The notes: generated from the letters alone by a model not told the origin. Shown: positions 24,192 to 33,949, counted from the stretch's first letter. The stretch is DNA of 39,289 nucleotides from Bartonella rattaustraliani AUST/NH4 (GCF_000312565.1 NZ_CALW02000012.1:1-39289), one strand, 5' to 3'. Program-made: numbers and translations.

Positions 24192-24265
24192 GGCCTCGTG
24201 GCGGAATGGTTACGCAGAGGACTGCAAATCCTTGTATCCCGGTTCGATTCCGGGCGAGGCCTCCA
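24192..24265 (+). tRNA. tRNA-Cys(GCA)
   Basis: A 74-nt tRNA: GGCCTCG acceptor pairing with CGAGGCC, discriminator T, encoded CCA at 24263-24265, and the GGTTCGATTCC T-arm. The anticodon GCA is at 24224-24226 within a GGACT...AATCC stem-loop. Confidence 0.96.
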
Positions 24266-24445
24266 GATGACTTTAACTTAAGATGACCTTTTGGGATAAT
24301 ACGCGCCAGTAAACGGCTTTCTTTCATGATAAGAGGCTTTCATTATGGAAAATAGTCTGGTTAAAATCTAATTGTTGACTATAGCGTACTTTTTTGTAAC
24401 ACCTACAATAAAGGTTTGTGGTCCTTTGTTGTTATGTAGGAGAGA

Positions 24446-25129
24446 ATGGTCATTATGGTTGCAGATTTTGCAGAGCTTCGCCGCAAAATGGTTGACAATC
24501 AAATTCGTACAGTAGATGTGACGGATTTATCAGTTCTTAAAGCATTTTTAACAGTGCCGCGTGAAGATTTTGTACCAGAAGATATGAGAGCTTTAAGTTA
24601 TCTTGATACTGATATTGTTACATGCACGGCCCAAAATGGGGTTCCTGCACGCTATTTGATGGAGCCTGCCCCTTTAGCAAAATTACTACAGCTTGCTGCT
24701 ATTAAATCATCAGATATTGTGTTAGATATTGGTGCAAACAGTGGTTATTGCGCAGCATTGCTTTCAAAACTTTCTGAGTCTGTCATTGCGTTAGAAAGTG
24801 ATGAAGTTCTTTTAGAACGGGCTGTTGAGGCTTTAGAGCGTAATCAATGTGATAATGTGGTTGTGGTTCATGGATCTTTGGAGCAGGGATATGCGGTTGA
24901 AGGACCTTATGATGTGATTTTTATTGAGGGTTCTGTCGATTTTGTTCCAAAAGATATCTTTGAGCAAATGAAAGATGATGGACGTCTTGTTGTTGTTGAA
25001 GGACATGGTAATGCCGGTGTTGCGCGAATCTATGTCAAAGAAGATGGAATTGTTTCGGCGCGTTGTGCTTTTAACCTTGCTGTGAAATGTCTTCCTGGTT
25101 TTTTAAGAACGCCTGATTTTATATTTTAA
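24446..25129 (+). CDS. Protein-L-isoaspartate O-methyltransferase family protein
   Basis: A 227-residue SAM-dependent methyltransferase of the Pcm family, which repairs isoaspartyl residues. Conserved parts: LRRKMVDNQIRTVDVTD, VPREDFVPEDMR, a GVPARYLMEPAPLAKLLQL region in place of the usual TISQPYIVA substrate loop, and the SAM motif VLDIGANSGYCAALLS near residue 92. The changed loop suggests this alphaproteobacterial subgroup may have another substrate, so I give no gene symbol. AGGAG just upstream suits either ATG 24446 (close) or ATG 24455 (far; product MVADF...). It ends three bases before the TolC-like reading frame and is probably co-transcribed with it. Confidence 0.85.
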   Translation: MVIMVADFAELRRKMVDNQIRTVDVTDLSVLKAFLTVPREDFVPEDMRALSYLDTDIVTCTAQNGVPARYLMEPAPLAKLLQLAAIKSSDIVLDIGANSGYCAALLSKLSESVIALESDEVLLERAVEALERNQCDNVVVVHGSLEQGYAVEGPYDVIFIEGSVDFVPKDIFEQMKDDGRLVVVEGHGNAGVARIYVKEDGIVSARCAFNLAVKCLPGFLRTPDFIF

Positions 25130-25186
25130 TGCTTGTTTTCTTTGCGAGTAGAATATAGCTTTGTGGCTCATTTGGGGATTTATATT

Positions 25187-26479
25187 GTGTTCAAAGTAAA
25201 TAGAAGATTTCAGGTGTGTTTATTGTTGGCTTTGAGCGCTTCTTTCTCTCAGCCTGTTTGTGCTGAAACATTGATGGGTGCTTTTTCTAAAGCTTATATA
25301 TACAACGCTAAGTTGAATAGTGAACGTGCAGCTGTCCGTATATCAACAGATGATGTGGTCATTGCACGCTCAGGGTTGTTGCCACAAATTGAGGGTGTTG
25401 GAAGTTATGGGCGGAGTAAGTCCGTGGCGGGGCCTTATACTACTTCTGGATCTTTGGGGATAAAATTAAGCCAAAGATTGTTTGATGGTTTTATCACGCA
25501 AAATACCTTTTTTTCAGCGCAAGTAAAGCTGCGGGCGCAGCGTGAGTATCTTCGTAATGCTGAGCAAAATACATTTTTGGATGCTGTCACTGCTTATGCA
25601 AATCTCTACCAAGCACGGCGTATTGCAGATCTTCGTAGAGAGAATTTGGCTGCTCTTGAAGAACAAGTTCGTTCGAATAAAGCAAGATTTGATGTGGGGG
25701 AGGGCGGGCGTATTGATCTTGCTCAAGCGCAGGCTGCGCGCGCTCTGGCTGTTTCAGAACTCGGTCTTGCACGTGCTGATGTGAAATCAGCAGAGGCCGT
25801 TTATCGACAAGTTATAGGTTTCGATCCTGAAAAGTTACAACGTCCGCTTGCGGCTGGAAACTTGCCGGTAACTCTTGATACTGCTTATCAAATGAGCGTT
25901 GTTATGCATCCAGCAATTCTTTATGCGAAATATTTAGTTGATGCGAGTCTCTATAATGTAAAGGCAAAAGAAGGTGCACTGCTTCCTAAGGTCGATTTTT
26001 CTGCAACAGCGTCTTATAATCGGGTTTACAGTGGCATTGGAGAAGATGGCGTTTCTAAATCAATAGGGTTATCGGTGAGCATTCCCATTTTTGAGGGTGG
26101 CCGCACGTCTGCTCAGATTCGCCAATCAAGGGAACAGTTGGGACAGGCTCGTCTCCAGCTTGATTTGGCACATAGTAACATAAGGCAGGCACTTACTTCC
26201 GCTTGGTTTCAGTTAGAAGGTGCAGGTTCAGCGGTTGTTGCTTATCGTGAGAGTGTCCGTGCTGCTGAAATTGCTCTTAAGGGGCGTATTCAAGAAAATC
26301 GTGTGGGACAAGCCACAACATTAGATGTTTTAAATTCTCGGACTCAGTTGATCAATGCTCAAATCGCCCTTGCGATGGCAGAACGAAATGCCGTTCTTGC
26401 GAGTTATAATGTGCAATCCTCGATTGGGAAATTGACCGCAGACTATTTAGGTTTAAAAACGGTTAAATACACCCGATAA
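25187..26479 (+). CDS. tolC: TolC-family outer membrane efflux/secretion channel
   Basis: A 430-residue outer membrane channel for type I secretion and drug efflux. GTG at 25187 is chosen because GGGGA lies eight bases upstream and the next residues form a signal peptide (FKVNRRFQVCLLLALSASFS, cleavage after VCA). The longer TTG-started frame from 25133 lacks a ribosome-binding site. Two internally homologous halves follow, each with beta strands and long coiled helices: AFSKAYIYNAKLNSERAAVR opens the first, TAYQMSVVMHPAILYAKYLV the second. Conserved ends include VGEGGRIDLAQAQAARA and VGQATTLDVLNSRTQL. No ABC/MFP partners are adjacent. It probably follows the methyltransferase in one transcript. 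Confidence 0.92.
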   Translation: MFKVNRRFQVCLLLALSASFSQPVCAETLMGAFSKAYIYNAKLNSERAAVRISTDDVVIARSGLLPQIEGVGSYGRSKSVAGPYTTSGSLGIKLSQRLFDGFITQNTFFSAQVKLRAQREYLRNAEQNTFLDAVTAYANLYQARRIADLRRENLAALEEQVRSNKARFDVGEGGRIDLAQAQAARALAVSELGLARADVKSAEAVYRQVIGFDPEKLQRPLAAGNLPVTLDTAYQMSVVMHPAILYAKYLVDASLYNVKAKEGALLPKVDFSATASYNRVYSGIGEDGVSKSIGLSVSIPIFEGGRTSAQIRQSREQLGQARLQLDLAHSNIRQALTSAWFQLEGAGSAVVAYRESVRAAEIALKGRIQENRVGQATTLDVLNSRTQLINAQIALAMAERNAVLASYNVQSSIGKLTADYLGLKTVKYTR

Positions 26480-26741
26480 ATGCATAAAAATGCCTTTTTA
26501 ATCTGCAAGTCATTTAAATCTTTAAAAGATCATAAATCAATCATTGGGCATGCAATAAAAGAGAGAAATCAAACATTCTTTCATCAATAAAGTTGTGCGT
26601 AGGGCTTTTTTCGTGACAATCATGTTTGAAATAGAGTGGTATGTTTGAAATATAGTGGGCGGCATGTTGATCTTATGATTCTTTTGCTTAAACTAGTAGT
26701 GTGATTCTGTTTGTTGTTGCGTTTTTGAGAGGTTTTAAGGT

Positions 26742-27308
26742 ATGGTACAGAGTTCAAGTGTGTTACGCGAGCCTAGTATGGATGAAATTTTAACATCTAT
26801 TCGTGAAATAATCGAAGAAAATGGGGTTCAACCTGATCACTTTTTAAATGAAGATGTTGCTGTAAATGCTTTTGGAAATCGTTCAGAGGTTGCGTCAGAA
26901 GCTGATTATAATGCAAGCTTATCTGTTGATGATGCCATGAAGGCTTTGGCTGATCGTATTGGTCTTTCTTCTGAAAAACAGGATTTTTCTTTAGCGCAAG
27001 AAAAAGAGAATGCAGAGGGGGAAAATAATATGGTTAGTGTGGATATGCAAAAAATGAAGCCTTTTTCTGAAGAGCAGCACTCTGTTCATAAAACAAAAGA
27101 ATATAGAGATGAGGCGCGTGCTTCGCAGTCAGAAAATATAATGGCTTCTCATGTGGAGCTTTCTGAATATTGTATTTCTTCTGCAGAGAAAATTGCAAAG
27201 GATGTTTTGCGTCCGGCTATAGCAGAATGGTTACAGAGTAAATTGCCTGTTTTGCTTGAGAATATTTTACGTGAAGAGATTGTTAAGGCGATTAAGAAGT
27301 CATCTTAA
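26742..27308 (+). CDS. popZ: PopZ-type polar organising protein (DUF2497)
   Basis: A 188-residue protein with the two hallmarks of PopZ: the N-terminal helix EPSMDEILTSIREIIEENG (residues 9-27), which binds client proteins, and C-terminal oligomerisation helices (VLRPAIAEWLQSKLPVLLEN, then LREEIVKAIKKSS). The middle is acidic, glutamate- and serine-rich and of low order. In Caulobacter and rhizobia PopZ forms a matrix at a cell pole that holds chromosome-partitioning and polarity proteins. The position just upstream of valS is shared with other Rhizobiales. The ATG has GAGG and AAGG upstream. Confidence 0.85.
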   Translation: MVQSSSVLREPSMDEILTSIREIIEENGVQPDHFLNEDVAVNAFGNRSEVASEADYNASLSVDDAMKALADRIGLSSEKQDFSLAQEKENAEGENNMVSVDMQKMKPFSEEQHSVHKTKEYRDEARASQSENIMASHVELSEYCISSAEKIAKDVLRPAIAEWLQSKLPVLLENILREEIVKAIKKSS

Positions 27309-27465
27309 CTGTTCATTTTTCATTTATTTTTTAAATTTTTATTTTATTTATGGGTGCTTTTCTGCATTTTCGTAGAGACGCAATATAAACGGGTAAGTTT
27401 GCACGATAGTATGATCCGCTTAAAGGTCGTATATTGCTTTTTTAGCGGCGTTATGGGTGAATAAA

Positions 27466-30189
27466 ATGTTAGAAAAAAACTATGATGCTGCTTCTATAGA
27501 ACAACGGATTGCAAAGAGGTGGGAGGCTCGTGGTGCTTTTGCAGCGGGGGAGGGTTCAAAAAGTGGTACAGAACCTTTTTGTGTTATGCTTCCGCCTCCC
27601 AATGTTACAGGCTCACTTCACATGGGGCACGCACTGAATACGACCATTCAAGATATTGTGGTCAGATTTCAACGAATGCGTGGTAAGAATGTGTTATGGC
27701 AACCTGGTATGGATCATGCAGGGATTGCGACGCAAATGGTTGTTGAGCGTCAACTTGCAGAACGCCAAGAACCGACGCGTCAAGAAATGGGGCGAGAAAA
27801 ATTTGTTGAGCGTGTTTGGGAATGGCGCCATAAAGCTGGGGGTGTTATTGCAAACCAGCTGCGTCGTCTTGGGGTTTCATGTGATTGGTCGCGTGAACGC
27901 TTTACAATGGATGAAGGCTTATCTCAAGCTGTCCTTGAAGTTTTTGTGACTCTTTATAAACAAGGGTTGATATATAGGGATAAGCGTCTGGTTAATTGGG
28001 ACCCTAAATTATTAACGGCTATTTCTGATCTTGAAGTCGAGCAAAAAGAAGTTAAAGGTCATTTGTGGCACTTTCGATATCCACTTGAAGGAAAAATTTT
28101 CAATCCTAATGATGTTACAACTTTTATAACAGTGGCAACAACACGACCAGAAACAATGCTTGGTGATACGGGAATTGCAGTTCATCCTGAAGATGAGCGT
28201 TATAGAAACCTTATAGGCCACAATGCTATTTTGCCACTTGTGGGGCGTAGGCTGTTGATTGTTGCTGATGCGCATGCAGATCCTGAGGCGGGAAGTGGTG
28301 CTGTAAAAATTACACCAGCACATGACTTTAATGACTTTGAAGTTGGGCAGCGCAACAATTTACGTTTGATCAATATTTTTACAAAAAAAGCGGAGATTTT
28401 TCTGCGAAAGAATGAAGCATTTTTTGAGGGACTCACTTTATCGGATGAATTAAAAGTCTTCGTGGAAAATTTAGATCAATCGGATCGTTTTTTTGCGCGT
28501 GATCGGATTGTTTCTTTGATGGAAGAAGGTGGATATCTCGCAGCTGTTGAGGATCATCCACACAGTGTTCCACATGGGGATCGTAGTGGGGTACCTATTG
28601 AACCATTTTTGACAGATCAATGGTATGTTCATGCTGCAGAATTAGCTAAGCCGGCAATAGAGGCTGTTTCTCAAGGAAAAACGCAATTTGTTCCCGATAG
28701 TTGGAAAAAAACCTATTTCAATTGGATGCAAAATGTTCAACCTTGGTGTATTTCGCGCCAGTTATGGTGGGGGCATCAGATACCAGCTTGGTATGGTCCT
28801 GATGGTACAGTTTTTGTAGAAAAAACTGAAGAAGAAGCTTTCGCGTCAGCTTTTTCTCATTATGGTGAAGTGGTTGAGCTAGCGCGTGATCAAGATGTTT
28901 TAGATACATGGTTTTCATCTGCTCTTTGGCCTTTTTCAACATTGGGTTGGCCAAACAAAACTATGGAGCTCTCTGCCTTTTATCCAACCTCTCTATCGGT
29001 TACGGGGTTTGATATCATTTTCTTCTGGGTTGCGCGTATGATGATGATGGGGATTCACTTCATGGGAGAAGTTCCTTTTCCAACGGTTTATGTCCATGCT
29101 CTCGTTCGGGATCAAAAAGGCGCAAAGATGTCAAAGTCGAAGGGGAATGTTATTGATCCATTAGAGCTTATTGATCAATATAGTGCAGATGCACTCCGTT
29201 TCACTTTGGCTATTATGGCTGCGCAAGGGCGTGATGTAAAACTTGATCCTTCTCGTGTTGCTGGTTATCGTAATTTGGCTACAAAATTATGGAATGCTAC
29301 TCGGTTTGCGCAGATGAATGGTGTGAAGCATGATGCGGCTTTTAAGCCAGGAAATGCAAAGCTTGCACTTAATCGTTGGATTCTAACAGAATTATATAAA
29401 ACTGTTTCAATCGTCACTGCGGGAATTGAAAATTATAAATTTAATGAGTCTGCTAGCGCACTTTACCGATTCATTTGGAATACATTCTGTGACTGGTATT
29501 TGGAACTTCTCAAACCGGTATTTCAAGGTTCAAATGAGGAGGCTAAAAATGAGGCGCAGGCATGTACTGCTTGGGTTTTGGATGAGGTTTATAAACTTCT
29601 TCATCCTTTTATGCCTTATATGACTGAGGAGTTATGGTCTCTTACCGAAACAATAGGAATGAAACGTGAAGATATGCTGGCATTGACAGCGTGGCCAGAG
29701 GGCATGTTTGTAGATGAAGAATCCGCTTCTGATATTAACTGGCTTATTGATATTGTCAGTGAGATTCGGTCTGTGCGTTTTGAAATGAATGTTCCGGCTG
29801 CTACTCTCGCACCGCTTGTTATTGTAGAAGGTGATAAATTAACGCGGGAGCGTGTGCAATGTTATGATTCTCTTCTTAGAAAATTAGCACGTGTTGAAAC
29901 AATTGATTTTTCTGAAAAAGTTCCGGGTGTTTCAGCACAAATACTTTTGGGAAAGACGATTTTTTGTTTACCATTGGGGCAGTTGATTGATTTGGAATCT
30001 GAACGTGCTCGTTTGATGAAAGATGTCAAGAAAATTGAACAGGATATCGAAAAAATATCCGCTAAATTAAATAACCCTAAGTTCGTAGAAAATGCAAGAC
30101 CAGAAATTGTTGAGGCGGAGCGTAATAGAATGATAGAATTGCGTGCTGCGCAGGAGAAAATATCTGTTGCTTTAGAGCGGTTGGCATAA
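27466..30189 (+). CDS. valS: Valyl-tRNA synthetase
   Basis: A class I aminoacyl-tRNA synthetase of 907 residues that charges tRNA-Val and edits threonine. HIGH motif: PPNVTGSLHMGHAL, HMGH at 52-55. Editing (CP1) domain: TTRPETMLGDTGIAVHPED. KMSKS loop: GAKMSKSKGNVIDP near residue 554. The anticodon-binding domain follows (NRWILTELYKTV, FIWNTFCDWYLELLKP) and the tRNA-binding coiled coil is at the end (LIDLESERARLMKDVKKIEQ...). ATG 27466 is preferred; GTG 27457 is in frame but follows no better ribosome site. Length is normal. Confidence 0.97.
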   Translation: MLEKNYDAASIEQRIAKRWEARGAFAAGEGSKSGTEPFCVMLPPPNVTGSLHMGHALNTTIQDIVVRFQRMRGKNVLWQPGMDHAGIATQMVVERQLAERQEPTRQEMGREKFVERVWEWRHKAGGVIANQLRRLGVSCDWSRERFTMDEGLSQAVLEVFVTLYKQGLIYRDKRLVNWDPKLLTAISDLEVEQKEVKGHLWHFRYPLEGKIFNPNDVTTFITVATTRPETMLGDTGIAVHPEDERYRNLIGHNAILPLVGRRLLIVADAHADPEAGSGAVKITPAHDFNDFEVGQRNNLRLINIFTKKAEIFLRKNEAFFEGLTLSDELKVFVENLDQSDRFFARDRIVSLMEEGGYLAAVEDHPHSVPHGDRSGVPIEPFLTDQWYVHAAELAKPAIEAVSQGKTQFVPDSWKKTYFNWMQNVQPWCISRQLWWGHQIPAWYGPDGTVFVEKTEEEAFASAFSHYGEVVELARDQDVLDTWFSSALWPFSTLGWPNKTMELSAFYPTSLSVTGFDIIFFWVARMMMMGIHFMGEVPFPTVYVHALVRDQKGAKMSKSKGNVIDPLELIDQYSADALRFTLAIMAAQGRDVKLDPSRVAGYRNLATKLWNATRFAQMNGVKHDAAFKPGNAKLALNRWILTELYKTVSIVTAGIENYKFNESASALYRFIWNTFCDWYLELLKPVFQGSNEEAKNEAQACTAWVLDEVYKLLHPFMPYMTEELWSLTETIGMKREDMLALTAWPEGMFVDEESASDINWLIDIVSEIRSVRFEMNVPAATLAPLVIVEGDKLTRERVQCYDSLLRKLARVETIDFSEKVPGVSAQILLGKTIFCLPLGQLIDLESERARLMKDVKKIEQDIEKISAKLNNPKFVENARPEIVEAERNRMIELRAAQEKISVALERLA

Positions 30190-30658
30190 CAGCACTTCTT
30201 TCTTTTCCTGAATTATTTTACGCTGCTGCTTTGTTGATTAAGAGCTTTTCTTTAAAAGAGCGTTTTTTTGTTTTTCAATTCTAACTTTTAAGGTTATTTC
30301 CGAAGTTCTTTCATACAAAAATTATAAAAATCAAAAACTTGTAAATATTCGCGGTTTTTGCATTTAGGAAGGACAAAGGTGAGCGTTCATTATATTCGTT
30401 TATCTCATCTGCATTTCTTGTTACTTAAACAACCACTATATGTTTTACTTATTTTGAAGTATTTTTTAGTAACTTTCATCTTAAACAATTTTTATTGTTC
30501 ATAATCAGTACAATAATATTGAGGAGTTTTGTACAAAAGATAGGATAATGGTTTATTTTAAAAAATAAAACTCTTGTGCAGAAGAATGGGAATTTTTTTC
30601 TCTTGCTACACAGATTTCAAATCCGTTGTAAGAGGTAGAGCTAAGATAAGGGGAGTGG
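30190..30658. other. 469-bp intergenic region after valS
   Basis: An imperfect hairpin (GAGCTTTT...AAAAGAGC) at about 30242-30261 followed by GTTTTTTTG is a weak candidate terminator for valS. No gene is supported. AAGGGGAG just before 30659 would be the ribosome site of the broken exoR gene. Confidence 0.45.
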
Positions 30659-31420
30659 ATGATAAATAAATCCAAAATATTATGGAAAAAAGTTACAATT
30701 GTGATTGTTTTTCTTCTTTCTTATGTCATAGATGCCAATAGCGCGCAGACAGTTACTGATAATCCGTTTGATTTTTTAAAACGTGGTATGCTTGCTTATA
30801 AAAACGGTCAAATAAATCAGACACTTTCAGCATTTCAGTGTGCAGCTAATATGGGTAATATTGGTGCAAATTGGAAACTCGGCCATATTTATGCAAATGG
30901 TGATGGGGGCCCTGAAGATGATTATAAGGCATATCATTTTTTTGCATATATCGTTGAAAAAGGTGTTTCTCTTGATTGAGAGGATGAGAGCCATGTTTCT
31001 GATACTTTGGTTCAATTTGCAGGGTATATAAAAAAGGCATTCCTCAAATACCTTAAAACCTAATCCTTCTTATGCTGCTAGTTTTTATATGCAGGCTGCG
31101 ATGAATTATGGAAATTCCAAAGCTCAGTATCAGTTGGGAAAAATATTTTAAAAAGGGGAGGGACGAGAGAAAAACCTTGTACAGGCTGCAAGATGGTTTC
31201 AGCTTTCAGCAAAAAAGGGAATCCTTCAGCTCAAGCGATGCTTGGAAATATGCTATTTCAGGCAGGAAAAACTGTTCGTGGTGCAGCCATGTTAACTGCA
31301 GCCTATGAGAAAGATGATATAAAAGGTCGAGACTGGATGCGTCCTTTGCAAGAATACGCTCTTGCTATTTGTGATGAATTTGAAAAACGTATAGCCCTGT
31401 CATTGGTTGGTGATTTTTAA
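30659..31420 (+). pseudogene. exoR: exoR homologue (Sel1-repeat periplasmic regulator), inactivated
   Basis: Reading across frames restores an ExoR-like protein of about 250 residues: a signal peptide (VTIVIVFLLSYVIDANSAQ), FDFLKRGMLAYKNGQ, Sel1-type repeats (GANWKLGHIYANGDGG, AQYQLGKIF, AQAMLGNMLFQAGKTVRG), and the ending DWMRPLQEYALAICDEFEKR. Lesions: TGA at 30977-30979 after KGVSLD, with the frame then continuing EDESHVSDTLVQFAGYIKKG; a frameshift near 31048-31053; TAA at about 31149-31151 after QLGKIF, with the frame continuing KGEGREKNLVQAARWFQLSA; and a frameshift at an A6 run near 31208. Two stops plus two shifts leave little chance of function. In rhizobia ExoR restrains the ChvG sensor kinase and acid- and symbiosis-linked genes. 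Confidence 0.88.
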
Positions 31421-31572
31421 AAAATAATAGCTTTTGAATATTTTATAGCAATATTTTCTACCATTTTTAACATTAAATTTCGCCTTTCATATTTTGTTTT
31501 ATAGTAGAAAAAGAAGTGCGTGCAATAGAGGAAGAGTTTTGGGTCGTAAAATTGGAGGGCGTAATGTGATGG

Positions 31573-32319
31573 CTAGTGGTTAAGGATTTTAGATAAGAAT
31601 TCTTGCGTACGTGGTGCTCTTGCTTGGGGATTCGAAAAGAACTCTTTGGATGAGCAGTCTTCAAGGATTTTTCCTTGGTCCATGAAGATAACACGCTCTG
31701 AAACTTTTTCTGCGAATTTCATTTCATGGGTTACGCAAATCATCGTCATTCCTTCTTCTGCAAGACTCACCATGACATCTAATACCTCACCGACCATTTC
31801 AGGATCTAGAGCAGATGTTGGTTCATCAAAAAGTATCACGAGTGGATCCATGGTCAAGGCACGTGCGATGGCAACACGTTGTTGTTGCCCTCCAGAAAGT
31901 TGACTAGGATATTTATTTTTATGTTCAATAAGTCCAACGCGTTCAAGATATAATAAACCACGCTCAAGCGCTTCTTCTTTACTGCGTTTGAGGACTTTTA
32001 TTTGTGCAATTGTCAAATTTTCTGTGACAGATAAATGAGGAAAAAGTTCGAAATGCTGAAATACCATTCCTACTTGGCTGCGCAATTGAGGAAGATTTAT
32101 TTGTTTTGAATGAACGGGTGTTCCATTGATCCAAATTTCACCTTTTTGAAAAGGAATTAAAGCATTAATCGTTTTAATGAGTGTTGACTTCCCTGAGCCT
32201 GAAGGCCCACAAACAACAACAACTTCTCCTTTATTTATCTTGGTTGAGCAGTTTTTAAGAACATTCACTTCGCCATACCAGTTAGAGACATTTTTTATTT
32301 CGATCATATGAGTAGACAT
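31573..32319 (-). CDS. gltL: Glutamate/aspartate ABC transporter ATP-binding protein
   Basis: A 248-residue ATPase of the polar amino acid uptake family, very close in sequence to E. coli GltL. Walker [10 protein letters not shown] (38-46), Q-loop [13 protein letters not shown], signature [15 protein letters not shown], Walker [15 protein letters not shown], switch histidine THEM. AGGAAAAGAAA precedes the ATG. It is the last gene of a minus-strand gltI-gltJ-gltK-gltL set, 12 bp after the second permease. It powers uptake of acidic amino acids across the inner membrane, probably a main carbon and nitrogen source for this organism. Confidence 0.93.
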   Translation of the reverse strand: MSTHMIEIKNVSNWYGEVNVLKNCSTKINKGEVVVVCGPSGSGKSTLIKTINALIPFQKGEIWINGTPVHSKQINLPQLRSQVGMVFQHFELFPHLSVTENLTIAQIKVLKRSKEEALERGLLYLERVGLIEHKNKYPSQLSGGQQQRVAIARALTMDPLVILFDEPTSALDPEMVGEVLDVMVSLAEEGMTMICVTHEMKFAEKVSERVIFMDQGKILEDCSSKEFFSNPQARAPRTQEFLSKILNH

Positions 32320-32331
32320 TTTCTTTTCCTG

Positions 32332-33048
32332 TTAGCGAATAATGGATATTTTTTTCTGTAAATATGAGACGATCTGCGACAATGTAAAACAGATGACAAA
32401 GTAGAAAATAGCGGCTAAGATATAAGCTTCTTGCTTTGCACCAAAATTGTTAGCAACGATGTCAAAACCGTTTAGAAGACTATTGCCGCTAATTGCATAA
32501 ACAAGCGTTGTGTCCTGAAAGAGGATAATAACTTGCGTTAAAAAGACTGGAAGCATATTTCTCAAGGCTTGCGGGAGAATGACAATGTACATATTTTGCC
32601 AATATGTCATTCCAAGAGCTTGTCCTGCATGTTTTTGCCCTTGCGAAACGGAGTTTATACCGGCACGCATAATTTCGGCAAAATAAGCAGTTTCAAATGC
32701 AGTAAAGGTAATGAGCGCTGATTTATTCGCACCGATTGATGTGCCAGTGAGAAAAGGTAAAAGCACAAAAAACCATAAGATAACCATAACAAGTGGGATT
32801 GATCGCATAGCTGTTATATAAATTATTGCAAACCAAGAAAGCAGCTTTATAGAAGAAAGCCGCATCATTGCTAAGAATGTTCCGAAAATAAGTCCTAAGA
32901 GCGTTGCAAAAATGGTTAGAAAAACGCTAAAGAGCAATCCTGATAAAATGTAAGAACAGAATATATCAAAAGTGAAAAATGAAAAATCAAAGTCTGAAAA
33001 ATGAAAAGGAAATGAAAATCCAAACTGAGAGGGTATGAAATTGATCAT
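32332..33048 (-). CDS. gltK: Glutamate/aspartate ABC transporter permease (GltK type)
   Basis: A 238-residue inner-membrane permease of the HisMQ family. It has about five helices and the cytoplasmic EAA loop (AGQALGMTYWQNMYIVILPQ) that contacts the ATPase. AGAGGAAC lies seven bases before the ATG. Two bases separate it from the gltJ stop, so the pair is tightly linked. The N-terminal extension before the first helix is rich in phenylalanine and serine (PSQFGFSFPFHFSDFDFSFF), a little unusual. Confidence 0.9.
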   Translation of the reverse strand: MINFIPSQFGFSFPFHFSDFDFSFFTFDIFCSYILSGLLFSVFLTIFATLLGLIFGTFLAMMRLSSIKLLSWFAIIYITAMRSIPLVMVILWFFVLLPFLTGTSIGANKSALITFTAFETAYFAEIMRAGINSVSQGQKHAGQALGMTYWQNMYIVILPQALRNMLPVFLTQVIILFQDTTLVYAISGNSLLNGFDIVANNFGAKQEAYILAAIFYFVICFTLSQIVSYLQKKISIIR

Positions 33049-33050
33049 AT

Positions 33051-33803
33051 TTAGTGTTCCTCTGTTTGAAAACTGGGAATTTTAAGCATTTTTTCAATGG
33101 TAGTCATTATGGTGAATACGCATAAAGCCACAAAAATGTACAACACTGTAACGATTATATAGTTTTCGTAAACATGGCTTACTTCTTCAATTGTTTGATA
33201 TTGAAATTGCATCAGTTCATTGATTGAAACAGCGAATGCGATGGATGAGTTCTTTACGATGCTCATGGCTTCTGAAGTAAGTGGAGGCATAATTGTACGT
33301 ATAGCACGTGGTAATATGATATAGCGGTAAATTTGATAGGTCGTAAAGCCCATTGCCATAGCTGCATAGCGTTGTCCAGAGGGAATTGCCTCAATCCCTG
33401 AGCGAACTTGTTCTGCGATTCGCGCTGATGTAAAGAATCCCAAAGCACAGGTTATTAAGAGGATGGGTGAAAAATGCATTGCTGGTGGATAGATACGAGG
33501 CACAACAAAATACCACAAAAAAACTTGCACAAGCAGAGGAATGTTACGCATAACTTCCACCCAGATGCTTCCAAGAGTACGCAAAAAGCAACGGATTATG
33601 GACGTGTTTTGGAGAGTACGCATTGTTCCTATGATGATCCCAAAAAAGACAGCTAAAACCAATGAGGAGATGGATAATATAACTGTATTTTTTAAGCCTT
33701 CGAGCAGTGTATCCAAGTAGGTATGGCTCACACCAGGAGTTCCCAAGCATCCAGCTATGAGTGTTTGGTTAAGATCATCTGTGCAAAGGAAAGAAAAGTC
33801 CAT
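33051..33803 (-). CDS. gltJ: Glutamate/aspartate ABC transporter permease (GltJ type)
   Basis: A 250-residue permease, partner of GltK, with the EAA loop YAAMAMGFTTYQIYRYIILP near residue 155. The ATG at 33803 is chosen over the in-frame ATG at 33830 because GAGGA lies upstream of the former and nothing suitable precedes the latter. About five membrane helices are seen. A 147-bp gap with a strong hairpin separates it from gltI, which may set the ratio of binding protein to permease. Confidence 0.9.
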   Translation of the reverse strand: MDFSFLCTDDLNQTLIAGCLGTPGVSHTYLDTLLEGLKNTVILSISSLVLAVFFGIIIGTMRTLQNTSIIRCFLRTLGSIWVEVMRNIPLLVQVFLWYFVVPRIYPPAMHFSPILLITCALGFFTSARIAEQVRSGIEAIPSGQRYAAMAMGFTTYQIYRYIILPRAIRTIMPPLTSEAMSIVKNSSIAFAVSINELMQFQYQTIEEVSHVYENYIIVTVLYIFVALCVFTIMTTIEKMLKIPSFQTEEH

Positions 33804-33866
33804 TAATTGATATTTCCTCAGTGAAATCATTTAAAAAGTAATAAACCAACGGTATTTATATATATT

Positions 33867-33881
33867 AAGTTTAGTAAACTT
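33867..33881. repeat. Perfect short palindrome between gltI and gltJ
   Basis: AAGTTTA-G-TAAACTT, a 7-bp dyad with one central base, lies 64 bp upstream of the gltJ start. It could be an operator or a small hairpin in the mRNA. There is no direct evidence for either. Confidence 0.45.
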
Positions 33882-33892
33882 GGTAAAAGATG

Positions 33893-33943
33893 AAATAAAG
33901 CATAACTCTACTCAATTAAAAAGAGTATTGTTATGCTTTATTT
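33893..33943 (-). terminator. Strong hairpin after gltI (intra-operon attenuator)
   Basis: AAATAAAGCATAAC (33893-33906) pairs perfectly with GTTATGCTTTATTT (33930-33943), with an inner CTC/GAG helper pair. On the minus strand it starts seven bases after the gltI stop and is followed by a T-rich but interrupted tail. It probably stops part of the transcription or protects the gltI 3' end, so that the binding protein is made in excess. Confidence 0.75.
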
Positions 33944-33949
33944 GGAATT

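Noticed and set aside
24090-24281. 63-residue plus-strand ORF
   Set aside because: It runs through tRNA-Cys and has no protein-like features.
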